Part shown: positions 32,666 through 42,900 of the stretch, one piece after another
How positions within the stretch are numbered: the first letter of the stretch is position 1
Layout of the letters: each line of letters begins with the position of its first letter
Source of the DNA: Aedes albopictus
Lineage: Eukaryota; Arthropoda; Insecta; Diptera; Culicidae
Length of the DNA stretch: 64,000 nt
Direction: 5' to 3'
NCBI RefSeq assembly: GCF_035046485.1
Contig: NC_085137.1
Location: forward strand, 47,113,155 to 47,177,154
Position numbers and translations under genes: made by a program
Notes under the pieces: model-generated
Told to the model about the DNA's origin: nothing
Database searches by the model: none
What the model saw: the letters and a program-made list of their open reading frames with translations, nothing else

Positions 32666-35600
32666 CTAGATTTTGCTGTTGATTTCTTTTAAAAAGCTGA
32701 CTACATCACGGAGAAGGTCGATGTTTTTCCGGTCCCAAACATTGTAAATGTTGCAAAAGTTGTCCAGTCCATATTTGTTCCTTGTCGCAGCATATTTTAC
32801 GCAGTAGAAGATTATGTGTTCGGCGTCTTCAGTTACATCGCAACTTTCGCAAATACAATCGTCTGCCAGTTTCATTTTAAATAACCAGTAGCGTGAAAAA
32901 TCGTGACCAGAGAGTAGCCTATTGAGAGTGCGTACTTCCTTGTTATTTAGATCTAACTTAAAGTGCCAGGGTCTATGAGGGATAGTGTTCTGTATCTGAA
33001 AGTACTTGCGGCCCTTTCCAAGCTCTGACGAGTAGTCCAGATACCATTGCTGAGCATCCTCCTCGCTGCGACGTTGGAAGTACCAAACCGCGTCATGAAG
33101 CAGTATTTTGTTGGTGCAGATGATGTCTCCTTCCAGGGCCTGTTTGGCCAGTTGATCCGCCATTTCATTACCTCGCACCCCCGTGTGTCCTGGTATCCAT
33201 TGGATAGACGTCATCGTTGCGGCCGCCAGGACCAAGATTTGGTTGATCAGGTAATCTCGCACTTTTTTGTCCATTTGATCCAGAATGAACTCGCAGCCAA
33301 CCCTGGAATCCGTCATTATGACTCCGTTGGATATACCATTACGATTGATGTACTGTAGCGCTATGAAGATTGCTTGGATCTCCGCCGACATGATACAGAC
33401 GAAGTTAGACAGTTTCAAGCTGAGTCTGGTGTTGCTTGGCTCATGGAAAACCCCAATTCCGCATTCCATACCATTGCTTGACGCATCTGTATAAATAATA
33501 GGACGATTTCGATATTTTCCGTGGATCAGAGACAGTGTAAGCTGCCTCAGCACCCTGATGTTGGTCTGTTTTTTGGGCCACAGTTCCTCATTCAGTGTTG
33601 TTGAGATGTCCACTGATCCTGATAACGGAGTCGCTGAAACTGCATATGTCATGTCCTGGAATATTTCTGCATGTTGTGCTGCTATTTGCTCGATGTAGGT
33701 GTACCTCTTCGATTCGTCCAACACGTCGCAGTTGTTGATCTGCTCCCATACAGGAGTTTTCCGGTAACAGTGCTTGACCACCTGCTTCCCAACTACCTTC
33801 AGCCGCCTGAATTGAAGCGGAGGCTGTGCAGCTATGGCCTGTAAAGTGTTTCTAGGTGTTGTTTTGGTGCAACCTGTGATTCTTCGTAGGCAGGCGTTAT
33901 TGATAACATCAATTCGCTCCAAATTAGTTTTGCACGCAGAGCTGTATATACTAGAACCATATTCGATGAAGCCCCGAAAGAAAGCATTGTAGGCCATACC
34001 AAGTGTCGCTGGGTGACTGCCATACTTGGTACCGCTAATGACCTTGAGCATATTTAGGCGATCGGCCGCCTGCTTGGAGAGGTCCCGTAAGTGGGCGCCG
34101 AACCTTAGCGATCTATCTATCAATAGTCCCAAGTATTTATGGAAGTTGACTGTTTCTATCACATCCGTGCCAATATGGATATTCAAAACCTTCGGAGAGT
34201 TCAAGAACAATATAGCCTTAGTCTTCTGCGCGTTGATGGTGAAATTCAGCTCATCTGCTGCCTCCACAAAACGTTCCATGAACTGGTTACCTCGTTCGTT
34301 GATTTCTTCTAGGTCTCGTCCCTCAATCATCACGGCGAAGTCGTCCGCATACTGAACGAGTTCGACACCTTCTACCCGGATACTATGGAGATTGGCAGTA
34401 TAAATATTAAAGAGCGTCGGTGACAGTATGTCTCCTTGTGGAAGGCCTTGGCTAACATGTCGTGTTAGCGTATCAGCTCCGACCTGCAACTGTATTTTCC
34501 TGTCTGCCAGAAAAGCTAGCACCCAACTAGGAAATTCTGGTGGAAGTCCAAACGATAACATGCATTGCTCTAACTTATCCAGTTTGATTGCGTTGAACGC
34601 ATTGGAAAGATCGATGAAGATTATCGCTGCAAGGTTCTTTTCCCGTTTAGCTAGGAATAATTTGTTCGTCACGTATTCCAAGCAGCCAACTGTTGACATT
34701 CCCTTCCTGAACCCAAAAGATAACCTCGGAAGAATGTTTCTTATTTCGATGTGTTGTTGCAGTTTTTCTAGCACGGCGGCATTCAAAATCTTCATCCCAC
34801 AGTTTAGCATAGACAGAGGCCTAACTCCTTCTATTGATTCGGGGTCCTTCCCCGGTTTGGGAATTGCTACAACCTTGATGGATTTGAGATTTTCCGGGAC
34901 AACGCCTGATCTCCAGATATGGTTCATGTCCATGATAATGGAGTCTCTCACTTCAGCGTTTAATAGTTTCAAGGAACTATATGCGATCCCGTCTGGACCT
35001 GGGGCTGAATGAGAAGACTTTTTCGACAAAAATCGGATCCAAAAGCTGCTTGTTAAAATGTCATAGTTAGGAAGATAAGAAGGTATGGGAGCAATGTTAG
35101 TTTCAAACGGGAAGTATTTGTTCAAAAACTGCTGCGCCATTTGCAAATCATCGTGTACTAGTACATTCTCCCTTTTCTTCTTCTTTCCGGTGAGTTTGCC
35201 TAATTGATTCCAGATGGTTTTTGCTGGAGTCCGAGGATCGAAGCTGGCAACGAATTCCTCAAACCGTTTCCGTGAAGATTCCTGTTTTTTCCTTTTGAAA
35301 ATCGTTTCCTTTTTTCTCAGATCCAGTAGTGATTCCAAATCTCCACTGCGGTTGAATCGAGTTCTTGCTTCATTCTTCTCGTTCCATGCTAGTTCCACCT
35401 CGTCGCTCCACCAAAATTTAGGCACGTGCTTGTCCGGCTGTTTGGCTTTTTTGCTGATGATTTTCGATTGCCCCTGTAGGTCGGAATAGCTAACAACTTC
35501 ATACACACTGATTTTGCTGAATTCCTCTGCCACCTTGGTTTTATTGATGAAATATCCGTTCGGTCGTCGCTGGGCCAGCTGTACAACGGTTTCAATAGCA

Positions 35601-36256
35601 AGATGTCGACTACCTATTCCATAATTTAGAACCTTCATTCTAGCATCGTCAAACAGCCCTGGAGATACCAGAACAAGGTCGATTGCAGAAGGCGACTTGT
35701 TGAGTTCAACCGGTACGAACGTCATCTGTCCCTCGTTCAAAAGAATGTAGGCTTCGTCGTTTATAAGGTCGAATAGAGCTGCTCCTTTGTTATCTTGGTG
35801 CCGAGGGTCCCATGCGGAATGGTGCGCATTGAAGTCACCTCCCACAAGAACCTTTCGGTAACCTCGTACAGCTTGCAGTAGGGATTCCACTCCTTGTTTC
35901 AGGGCAAAATGGGAAATATTGGGTGCTGCATAGACCGACATCACAACAATATCATGGGCTACTATCAATCGTGCGACGGCTTGAATTTTTGGTAAGTTCG
36001 GTAACGTTATCCCTCTAGATTTTAATTTTTTGTTGATTAGGATGCCAGCGCCTCCATAACCGTCGTCTCTCGAGTCGAGGAAAGTGAAAAACCCTGGCAC
36101 GCTATATTTGCTACTCTCTAATTCTATCTTACTCCAAGTTTCTGATAAAAGGACTACATTATAATTCTCAATGATCAATGCTCTGGTTAATTCTTCTTTA
36201 TTTTTCTCAAAACTTTGAATGTTAAGCTGGAAAATCTTTATCTCTTCTGTTGGCAT
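32666..36256 (-). CDS. Non-LTR ORF2: endonuclease, reverse transcriptase, RNase H
   Basis: This is an open 1196-residue frame. The APE-type endonuclease is at about 5-225: LNIQSF, LLSETW, DDGYGGAGILI, GGDFNAHHSAWD. Its last motif reads GSRH (214-218) where active members usually have S-D-H. RT is at about 415-720: SAPGPDGI, IFIDLSNAFNAI, GLPQGDILSP and the catalytic YADD (636-639), all intact. RNase H near 930-1060 has YTDASSNG, SAEIQAI, MTDSRV and GNEMADQLAK. A CCHC-like cluster near the C-terminus (CICESC then EHIIFYC) closes the protein. It should nick the target and reverse-transcribe its own RNA there. It starts 19 bases after the ORF1 stop. The only oddity is the endonuclease Arg. Confidence 0.93.
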   Translation of the reverse strand: MPTEEIKIFQLNIQSFEKNKEELTRALIIENYNVVLLSETWSKIELESSKYSVPGFFTFLDSRDDGYGGAGILINKKLKSRGITLPNLPKIQAVARLIVAHDIVVMSVYAAPNISHFALKQGVESLLQAVRGYRKVLVGGDFNAHHSAWDPRHQDNKGAALFDLINDEAYILLNEGQMTFVPVELNKSPSAIDLVLVSPGLFDDARMKVLNYGIGSRHLAIETVVQLAQRRPNGYFINKTKVAEEFSKISVYEVVSYSDLQGQSKIISKKAKQPDKHVPKFWWSDEVELAWNEKNEARTRFNRSGDLESLLDLRKKETIFKRKKQESSRKRFEEFVASFDPRTPAKTIWNQLGKLTGKKKKRENVLVHDDLQMAQQFLNKYFPFETNIAPIPSYLPNYDILTSSFWIRFLSKKSSHSAPGPDGIAYSSLKLLNAEVRDSIIMDMNHIWRSGVVPENLKSIKVVAIPKPGKDPESIEGVRPLSMLNCGMKILNAAVLEKLQQHIEIRNILPRLSFGFRKGMSTVGCLEYVTNKLFLAKREKNLAAIIFIDLSNAFNAIKLDKLEQCMLSFGLPPEFPSWVLAFLADRKIQLQVGADTLTRHVSQGLPQGDILSPTLFNIYTANLHSIRVEGVELVQYADDFAVMIEGRDLEEINERGNQFMERFVEAADELNFTINAQKTKAILFLNSPKVLNIHIGTDVIETVNFHKYLGLLIDRSLRFGAHLRDLSKQAADRLNMLKVISGTKYGSHPATLGMAYNAFFRGFIEYGSSIYSSACKTNLERIDVINNACLRRITGCTKTTPRNTLQAIAAQPPLQFRRLKVVGKQVVKHCYRKTPVWEQINNCDVLDESKRYTYIEQIAAQHAEIFQDMTYAVSATPLSGSVDISTTLNEELWPKKQTNIRVLRQLTLSLIHGKYRNRPIIYTDASSNGMECGIGVFHEPSNTRLSLKLSNFVCIMSAEIQAIFIALQYINRNGISNGVIMTDSRVGCEFILDQMDKKVRDYLINQILVLAAATMTSIQWIPGHTGVRGNEMADQLAKQALEGDIICTNKILLHDAVWYFQRRSEEDAQQWYLDYSSELGKGRKYFQIQNTIPHRPWHFKLDLNNKEVRTLNRLLSGHDFSRYWLFKMKLADDCICESCDVTEDAEHIIFYCVKYAATRNKYGLDNFCNIYNVWDRKNIDLLRDVVSFLKEINSKI

Positions 36257-36274
36257 TTACTTACGATTGCTATT

Positions 36275-37579
36275 TCATTTGCGAATTAGATCCGGACTAC
36301 GACTGCGATCCCTTCGGTGCTGCGAAGCATGTTTCCTTCCGCTGCTCGACATGAACATATCTTCGTCCACCGGCTCCGTCGAACCCAAGGTGGGAGCTTG
36401 GTCGCCACCGAGTTGCTGCTGCAGTTGCACCTTACGTTGCTCTTCCATACGTTGAGCCCAACGCTCGAAATCCGTCACTTTAAACGTGTTGAATAGTGCT
36501 ACACCATTCTGCTCCTTCTCCTTGTCTCCATCCACTTTCTTCTTCTTCTTCTCCGCGTACACTTGCACCTGATCCGCGATGTTTACCTCCGTATTCGTAC
36601 GCTTCGGCTTCTGGGGGCGATACTGCTGAACATTTTTCGTCTTGTACTGACCAGCCGACATCTCTGCGAATGTGTTGGGTAGCGGTGGGAAACACTCGGC
36701 GTTTTCCAGCAGTTCATATCGGTTCTCGGTGAGAATTGGGAATTGCTCCTTTGCTTCCATGAACGTTAGCGTGGACTTGGCCATGATCGTCCTGATGTTC
36801 CTTTGCCGTTTTTTCTCTGCACACTCCTCGTCCGACGTTCGGTGGTTTGAGTTGTCCTTGCAGTAAAGACATTTCGCCTTGTTGGGACAGTCTCCGAATT
36901 CCAGTCCTTCATGTTGTTGCGTGCAGTTCGGGCATCTTTTGCGCGATCTGCAGTTGTCGGTTGCGTGATTGTACCTGAGGCAGTTCAGGCACAACACCGG
37001 TTTCGTGATGAACGGCCGAACCGTATTGATGCAGCAAAAGAGCCGCACCTCTGGTGGAAGGGTACTCGCACGGAATGTGACGCTGATCCTGTGTGCCTCG
37101 ATCTTCTTACCCGATTCATAGCGATGCAGCCGATTGATTGCCAAGATTGGATAGCAACTCGAAATGTTTTCCTGGATTTCTTCGATGGTCATGTCCGTCG
37201 GAACGCCGGCGACGACTCCAGACACTGACACGAAACTACGTGGGATGTAGGCCTTGTAATTGTTATTGCGCAGCATCTTGTCAGCTTGCATTTTGTTGGC
37301 AGTCAGACAGCTCCTCAGGAAGACAAGCACCTTGTTTCTTCCCAATGCTCGCATGTTCGTGATGTTCTGCTTGTACTCGTCGATTTTCGATAGCACTTTC
37401 CCGAGAGATAACTTGTTGATGCGGAGACGGCCCTCATCGTCATCAAGCAACTGCACGATCACACGGAAGGGCGAGGCGTCATTTTGGTTGTATTCGTATG
37501 TCTGGTACACTTTGTTGGTATTGGTTGCTTTCGAGTCGGGTTTCCCTCCCGAGGCGATGCCCGGTGGGTCCGGCGCCAT
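36275..37579 (-). CDS. Non-LTR ORF1 (Gag-like, CCHC zinc knuckles)
   Basis: This is an open 434-residue frame whose ATG is at 37579. The middle holds an RNA-recognition-like region. Three Cys-rich knuckles follow: CLNCLRYNHATDNC, then CPNCTQQHEGLEFGDC, then CLYCKDNSNHRTSDEEC (the second and third with longer spacing). A basic, Lys-rich stretch (AEKKKKKVDG) and an Arg/Ser-rich end (HRRDRSRSPD) complete it. It is expected to bind the element RNA in the cytoplasmic particle. It precedes ORF2 in the same transcript. Confidence 0.88.
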   Translation of the reverse strand: MAPDPPGIASGGKPDSKATNTNKVYQTYEYNQNDASPFRVIVQLLDDDEGRLRINKLSLGKVLSKIDEYKQNITNMRALGRNKVLVFLRSCLTANKMQADKMLRNNNYKAYIPRSFVSVSGVVAGVPTDMTIEEIQENISSCYPILAINRLHRYESGKKIEAHRISVTFRASTLPPEVRLFCCINTVRPFITKPVLCLNCLRYNHATDNCRSRKRCPNCTQQHEGLEFGDCPNKAKCLYCKDNSNHRTSDEECAEKKRQRNIRTIMAKSTLTFMEAKEQFPILTENRYELLENAECFPPLPNTFAEMSAGQYKTKNVQQYRPQKPKRTNTEVNIADQVQVYAEKKKKKVDGDKEKEQNGVALFNTFKVTDFERWAQRMEEQRKVQLQQQLGGDQAPTLGSTEPVDEDMFMSSSGRKHASQHRRDRSRSPDLIRK

Positions 37580-37809
37580 CTTAGCTCCTTCGCTGAACTC
37601 CGATGAAAAAGGTCCTTTTTCTTTCTAATCACTTGAATTTCAGAACAAATCACTGATATGGGTCACTACTGAATATTGATCCGATCGTAAACACGATCAA
37701 ACACGCTTTTCCGTAAAAAGTCTCTCAAAAACGCAAAACAAAAATTCGCCACGTGCCAAAAACGCTCCGTCCGCAGTGAGAAGACACAATCGAATAATTT
37801 CAGATCACT

Positions 37810-38323
37810 GACACCACCCACTCCAAGAGGCTAACCTGACGCAAGGTTTGTTTACAGCTCTCTTTTGAGTGTGCGTCGGCGTTGTCCTTTCGTACTTGCG
37901 TTAAGTTAGGCACTAAAAATCCCAGGCACTAAAATTTTTTTCAACCTTAGCGACATCTACGTGCGGATCCAAGAAGAAATTTGCCAGGCACTAAAAACCA
38001 AGCACTAAAATATGAGTGAAATATTTCAATTTTTTTGTGCCTCGGGTGGTTAATCGAAAACAACGTAACAAAACTGGCATGTGTGAACCTAGGCATTAAA
38101 ATTGAGGTGGCAAAAACTGCAATTTTTGTGCCTCTCCAAAATCAAAAGTCGCTAAAGAAGTCGCTGTTGCGATTGCTTCTTGTTTTTCTTGGCATAATAA
38201 CATCCCAACTGGAACAAAACCTGCTACTCAGCTACTCGCATTGTTCTATGTATGAGCACTTTACGGTAATGGCTGTAATTTTTAAGTTTCTGCTACACTG
38301 AAATAAATATGAAAAATGAATGA
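37810..38323. other. Short non-coding stretch with GGCACTAAAA repeats
   Basis: No gene is supported. GGCACTAAAA occurs at 37909, 37925 and 37987, with variants AGCACTAAAA at 38001 and GGCATTAAAA at 38092. Before the non-LTR insertion this DNA was continuous with the ZAD gene upstream region at 32482. Confidence 0.45.
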
Positions 38324-38350
38324 GACTTTTTCGCATATTCATAGTTATAT
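38324..38350. repeat. Left-edge stub of the 178-bp satellite
   Basis: These 27 bases, GACTTTTTCGCATATTCATA followed by GTTATAT, match the corresponding stretch of every satellite monomer. They lie outside a DNA element that ends at 39972, after which the satellite resumes at the next base of the monomer. The stub is therefore the true left edge of the array. Confidence 0.85.
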
Positions 38351-38488
38351 CACAGACAAACAGACGTAACACTCCGATAATTCACATCGTACACCGTTTT
38401 AACGATCTTTTTCAAAATTTGATAGTTGGCCAACTGCCCAACCGTGGCGCTCGCATCGTTTTTGTTCGAGTTTGACGTTTGCTCACTA

Positions 38489-39855
38489 CCCGAGCAGGAG
38501 AAAACAGCTGAATAATACCTAACTCAGGTATGGAAAATCGAATACCTACAACCTGAATGAGGTATTAAGAAGCCTTGCATAAGAGGTAAAATACCTAAAA
38601 TAATAACTGGTGTGTATTCTGAGCATAACGCGTGAATAATGACATCAGGTATGGTAATACCTAAATAATAATAGGCGATTTTTCCATACAAATAGCTATT
38701 TTTCCATAATTGAATAATACCTCAAGCAGTCCTCAACACCAAACCAATACCTCGTTGAGGTATTTCATCAATACCTACAAAATACCAAAATATAGACTGT
38801 TTCAGAAATTATAAATACACTAACGATTAACTGCCATTTCAATTTGAGCATAATATCCAAAAAAGTTTCTTCTAGCTTTTATTGTAAACATGCTAACGAA
38901 GCAAATAATACCAATTTTGTTGATGTTTCTGGTAAAAGTTAAAAAAATAGGGCTCTGTAAACTAGACGATTAAAATTTAAAGTTGCACAAAGTGGTATAA
39001 AATGTAGCGTAGTAGAAAAGAAAAAAATCTCACAGATAAAATATTCAATTTCCAAACACAATAAAAATGGATGTATCGATAATAAAAGATATTTCTCGAT
39101 TGGTAAGAGTAATTTTTACTGGAATATATGATCAAGAACCACCATTACGGGCCTTCTCAATACAAAATTTTTCGTTTAAAATTTCTCAACAACACCAGTA
39201 GCAACAAACGTAAAGCAAACGAATGTCTTAATTACTGCTTACTGCATTCGTTTTTATGGTATTACAAGCTTTGTCATCTGAAGGATCGAATGAGCTGAAA
39301 AAATAAGTTTGTTTAGATTAAATGCGTTCAGAAAAGCTAAGAAACTGTGTGGTAGTTCTTATGTTCCGTGGAAAACCTTAAAAATTAAGAAACTTGATCA
39401 CCGAAAAAATGTTGTGGGAATGCCTTTATCGATTTTTCCCAAATTTTGATTAAGGCATTACTTAGACAACTTGTTGAGATAGCGAATGTGATAAAAATTT
39501 AGATATTTTTTGGTATTTAGTAATAAATAATGTTGAAATCATTAAAAAACACCTTTGTGCAAATGCAAATTTGAAAAATTAAGTTATTTGTTATAGAACT
39601 CGACTGTTCTTTAAAATATCAAGACAATTAAAAGGAAATATAAAAATATGGAGTACAATATGCTATACTCTGAAACAAGTTGGTAAAAATCATTAGAACA
39701 GTTTATTTAATTGAATAAACAAAGTGTATTTATAATTTCTGAAACAGTCTATAAGTTATTTTCAATACCTGGATAACCGATCAATACCTTGTTTTGGTAT
39801 GATACCTGACTTTGGTATGCTCCAGTTATGTGTCAGTTATTCATTCCTGCTCGGG
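38489..39855. mobile_element. TA-flanked MITE with AATACCT boxes, nested
   Basis: The ends are CCCGAGCAGGA and the reverse complement CCTGCTCGGG, with TA outside both (38487-38488 and 39856-39857). Many AATACCT/AGGTATT words lie in the outer 300 bp at the left and in the last 100 bp at the right. It has no coding capacity. It is interrupted by a further element at 38795-39749. Confidence 0.85.
38795..39749. mobile_element. Innermost nested element, 955 bp, 27-bp inverted repeats
   Basis: The terminal inverted repeats are identical for about 27 bases and begin GACTGTTTCAGAAATTATAA. TATA lies outside both ends (38791-38794 and 39750-39753), so the duplication is TA or TATA. The interior is very AT-rich with no open frame. 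Identical ends suggest that it is the youngest of the three layers. Confidence 0.87.
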
Positions 39856-39972
39856 TACCGCCACCTAGTTGGTGGTCGGCCAAACATAGGCCTTTTAGCA
39901 TTGGGCGAATATGTTTTCGTGACTATGATTTGAATCGAAAAATGTTCGAAGTGTTACGTCTGTTTGTCTGTG

Positions 39973-42900
39973 GTTATATACTAAAACTTTGGAGAAACTC
40001 TTTGAAAAATAAAATAAATTTTTAAACAAAAATAAGTTCCGCCAAACCATTTCTATCTTGTAGTAGACATTCTCAGCTATCGTTTGCGGGGTAACATGAA
40101 TGCCGGAACGTAAAATGTTTGTACTCTTAAGACTTTCTCGCATATTCATAGTTATACACTAAAACTTTGAAGAAACTCTTTGAAAAATAAAATAAATTTT
40201 TAAACAAAAATTAGTTCCGCCAAACCATTTCTATCTTGTAGTAGACATTCTCAGCTATCATTTGCGGGGTACCATGAATGCCGGAACGTAAAATTTTTGT
40301 ACTCTTAAGACTTTTTCGCATATTCATAGTTATACACTAAAACTTTGAAGAAACTCTTTGAAAAATAAAATAAATTTTTAAACAAAAATTAGTTCCGCCA
40401 AACCATTTCTATCTTGTAGTAGACATTCTCAGCTATCATTTGCGGGGTACCATGAATGCCGGAACGTAAAATTTTTGTACTCTTAAGACTTTTTCGCATA
40501 TTCATAGTTATACACTAAAACTTTGAAGAAACTCTTTGAAAAATAAAATAAATTTTTAAACAAAAATAAGTTCCGCCAAACCATTTCTATCTTGTAGTAG
40601 ACATTCTCAGCTATCGTTTGCGGGGTAACATGAATGCCGGAACGTAAAATTTTTGTACTCTTAAGACTTTTTCGCATATTCATAGTTATACCCCAAAACT
40701 TTGGAGAAACTCTTTGAAAAATAAAATAAATTTTTAAACAAAAATAAGTTCCGCCAAACCATTTCTATCTTGTAGTAGACATTCTCAGCTATCGTTTGCG
40801 GGGTAACATGAATGCCGGAACGTAAAATTTTTGTACTCTTAAGACTTTCTCGCATATTCATAGTTATACACTAAAACTTTGAAGAAACTCTTTGAAAAAT
40901 AAAATAAATTTTTAAACAAAAATTAGTTCCGCCAAACCACTTGTAGTAGACATTCTCAGCTATCGTTTGCGGGGTACCATGAATGCCGGAACGTAAAATT
41001 TTTGTACTCTTAAGACTTTCTCGCATATTCATAGTTATACACTAAAACTTTGAAGAAACTCTTTGAAAAATAAAATAAATTTTTAAACAAAAATAAGTTC
41101 CGCCAAACCATTTCTATCTTGTAGTAGACATTCTCAGCTATCGTTTGCGGGGTAACATGAATGCCGGAACGTAAAATTTTTGTACTCTTAAGACTTTTTC
41201 GCATATTCATAGTTATACACTAAAACTTTGAAGAAACTCTTTGAAAAATAAAATAAATTTTTAAACAAAAATAAGTTCCGCCAAACCATTTCTTTCTTGT
41301 AGTAGACATTCTCAGCTATCGTTTGCGGGGTACCATGAATGCCGGAACGTAAAATTTTTGTACTCTTAAGACTTTCTCGCATATTCATAGTTATACACTA
41401 AAACTTTGAAGAAACTCTTTGAAAAATAAAATAAATTTTTAAACAAAAATAAGTTCCGCCAAACCATTTCTATCTTGTAGTAGACATTCTCAGCTATCGT
41501 TTGCGGGGTAACATGAATGCCGGAACGTAAAATTTTTGTACTCTTAAGACTTTTTCGCATATTCATAGTTATACACTAAAACTTTGAAGAAACTCTTTGA
41601 AAAATAAAATAAATTTTTAAACAAAATTTAGTTCCGCCAAACCATTTCTATCTTGTAGTAGACATTCTCAGCTATCGTTTGCGGGGTACCATGAATGCCG
41701 GAACGTAAAATTTTTGTACTCTTAAGACTTTTTCGCATATTCATAGTTATACACCAAAACTTTGGAGAAACTCTTTGAAAAATAAAATAAATTTTTAAAC
41801 AAAAATAAGTTCCGCCAAACCATTTCTATCTTGTAGTAGACATTCTCAGCTATCGTTTGCGGGGTAACATGAATGCCGGAACGTAAATTTTTTGTACTCT
41901 TAAGACTTTTTCGCATATTCATAGTTATACACTAAAACTTTGAAGAAACTCTTTGAAAAATAAAATAAATTTTTAAACAAAAATAAGTTCCGCCAAACCA
42001 TTTCTATCTTGTAGTAGACATTCTCAGCTATCGTTTGCGGGGTACCATGAATGCCGGAACGTAAAATTTTTGTACTCTTAAGACTTTCTCGCATATTCAT
42101 AGTTATACACTAAAACTTTGAAGAAACTCTTTGAAAAATAAAATAAATTTTTAAACAAAAATAAGTTCCGCCAAACCATTTCTATCTTGTAGTAGACATT
42201 CTCAGCTATCGTTTGCGGGGTAACATGAATGCCGGAACGTAAAATGTTTGTACTCTTAAGACTTTCTCGCATATTCATAGTTATACACTAAAACTTTGAA
42301 GAAACTCTTTGAAAAATAAAATAAATTTTTAAACAAAAATTAGTTCCGCCAAACCATTTCTATCTTGTAGTAGACATTCTCAGCTATCGTTTGCGGGGTA
42401 ACATGAATGCCGGAACGTAAAATTTTTGTACTCTTAAGACTTTTTCGCATATTCATAGTTATACCCCAAAACTTTGGAGAAACTCTTTGAAAAATAAAAT
42501 AAATTTTTAAACAAAAATAAGTTCCGCCAAACCATTTCTTTCTTGTAGTAGACATTCTCAGCTATCGTTTGCGGGGTACCATGAATGCCGGAACGTAAAA
42601 TTTTTGTACTCTTAAGACTTTCTCGCATATTCATAGTTATACACTAAAACTTTGAAGAAACTCTTTGAAAAATAAAATAAATTTTTAAACAAAAATAAGT
42701 TCCGCCAAACCATTTCTATCTTGTAGTAGACATTCTCAGCTATCGTTTGCGGGGTAACATGAATGCCGGAACGTAAAATGTTTGTACTCTTAAGACTTTC
42801 TCGCATATTCATAGTTATACACTAAAACTTTGAAGAAACTCTTTGAAAAATAAAATAAATTTTTAAACAAAAATTAGTTCCGCCAAACCATTTCTATCTT

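Larger units (their letters stand above)
32497..37795 (-). mobile_element. Full-length non-LTR retrotransposon with both ORFs open
   Basis: The 14-bp AATTTCAGATCACT stands just outside each end (32483-32496 and 37796-37809) and fixes the limits at 5.3 kb. Read on the minus strand: 5' UTR 37795-37580, ORF1 (37579-36275), ORF2 (36256-32666), a 3' UTR of about 150 bp, then a (GAA)n tail next to the target duplication instead of poly(A). ORF2 has endonuclease, RT and C-terminal RNase H, as in the I/LOA/R1 groups; the clade is not resolved. No stop or frameshift interrupts either frame, so it is recent. It is inserted upstream of the ZAD gene in the same orientation, so read-through from the element could enter that gene. 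Confidence 0.93.
38351..39972. mobile_element. DNA element inserted at the left edge of the satellite
   Basis: The terminal inverted repeats begin CACAGACAAACAGACGTAAC at both ends and are near-perfect for about 22 bases. The 7-bp GTTATAT flanks both sides (38344-38350 and 39973-39979), within satellite sequence on each side. The superfamily is uncertain, since 7 bp is atypical. Its own sequence is only about 250 bp; the rest is a nested element at 38489-39855. It has no transposase. Confidence 0.8.
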
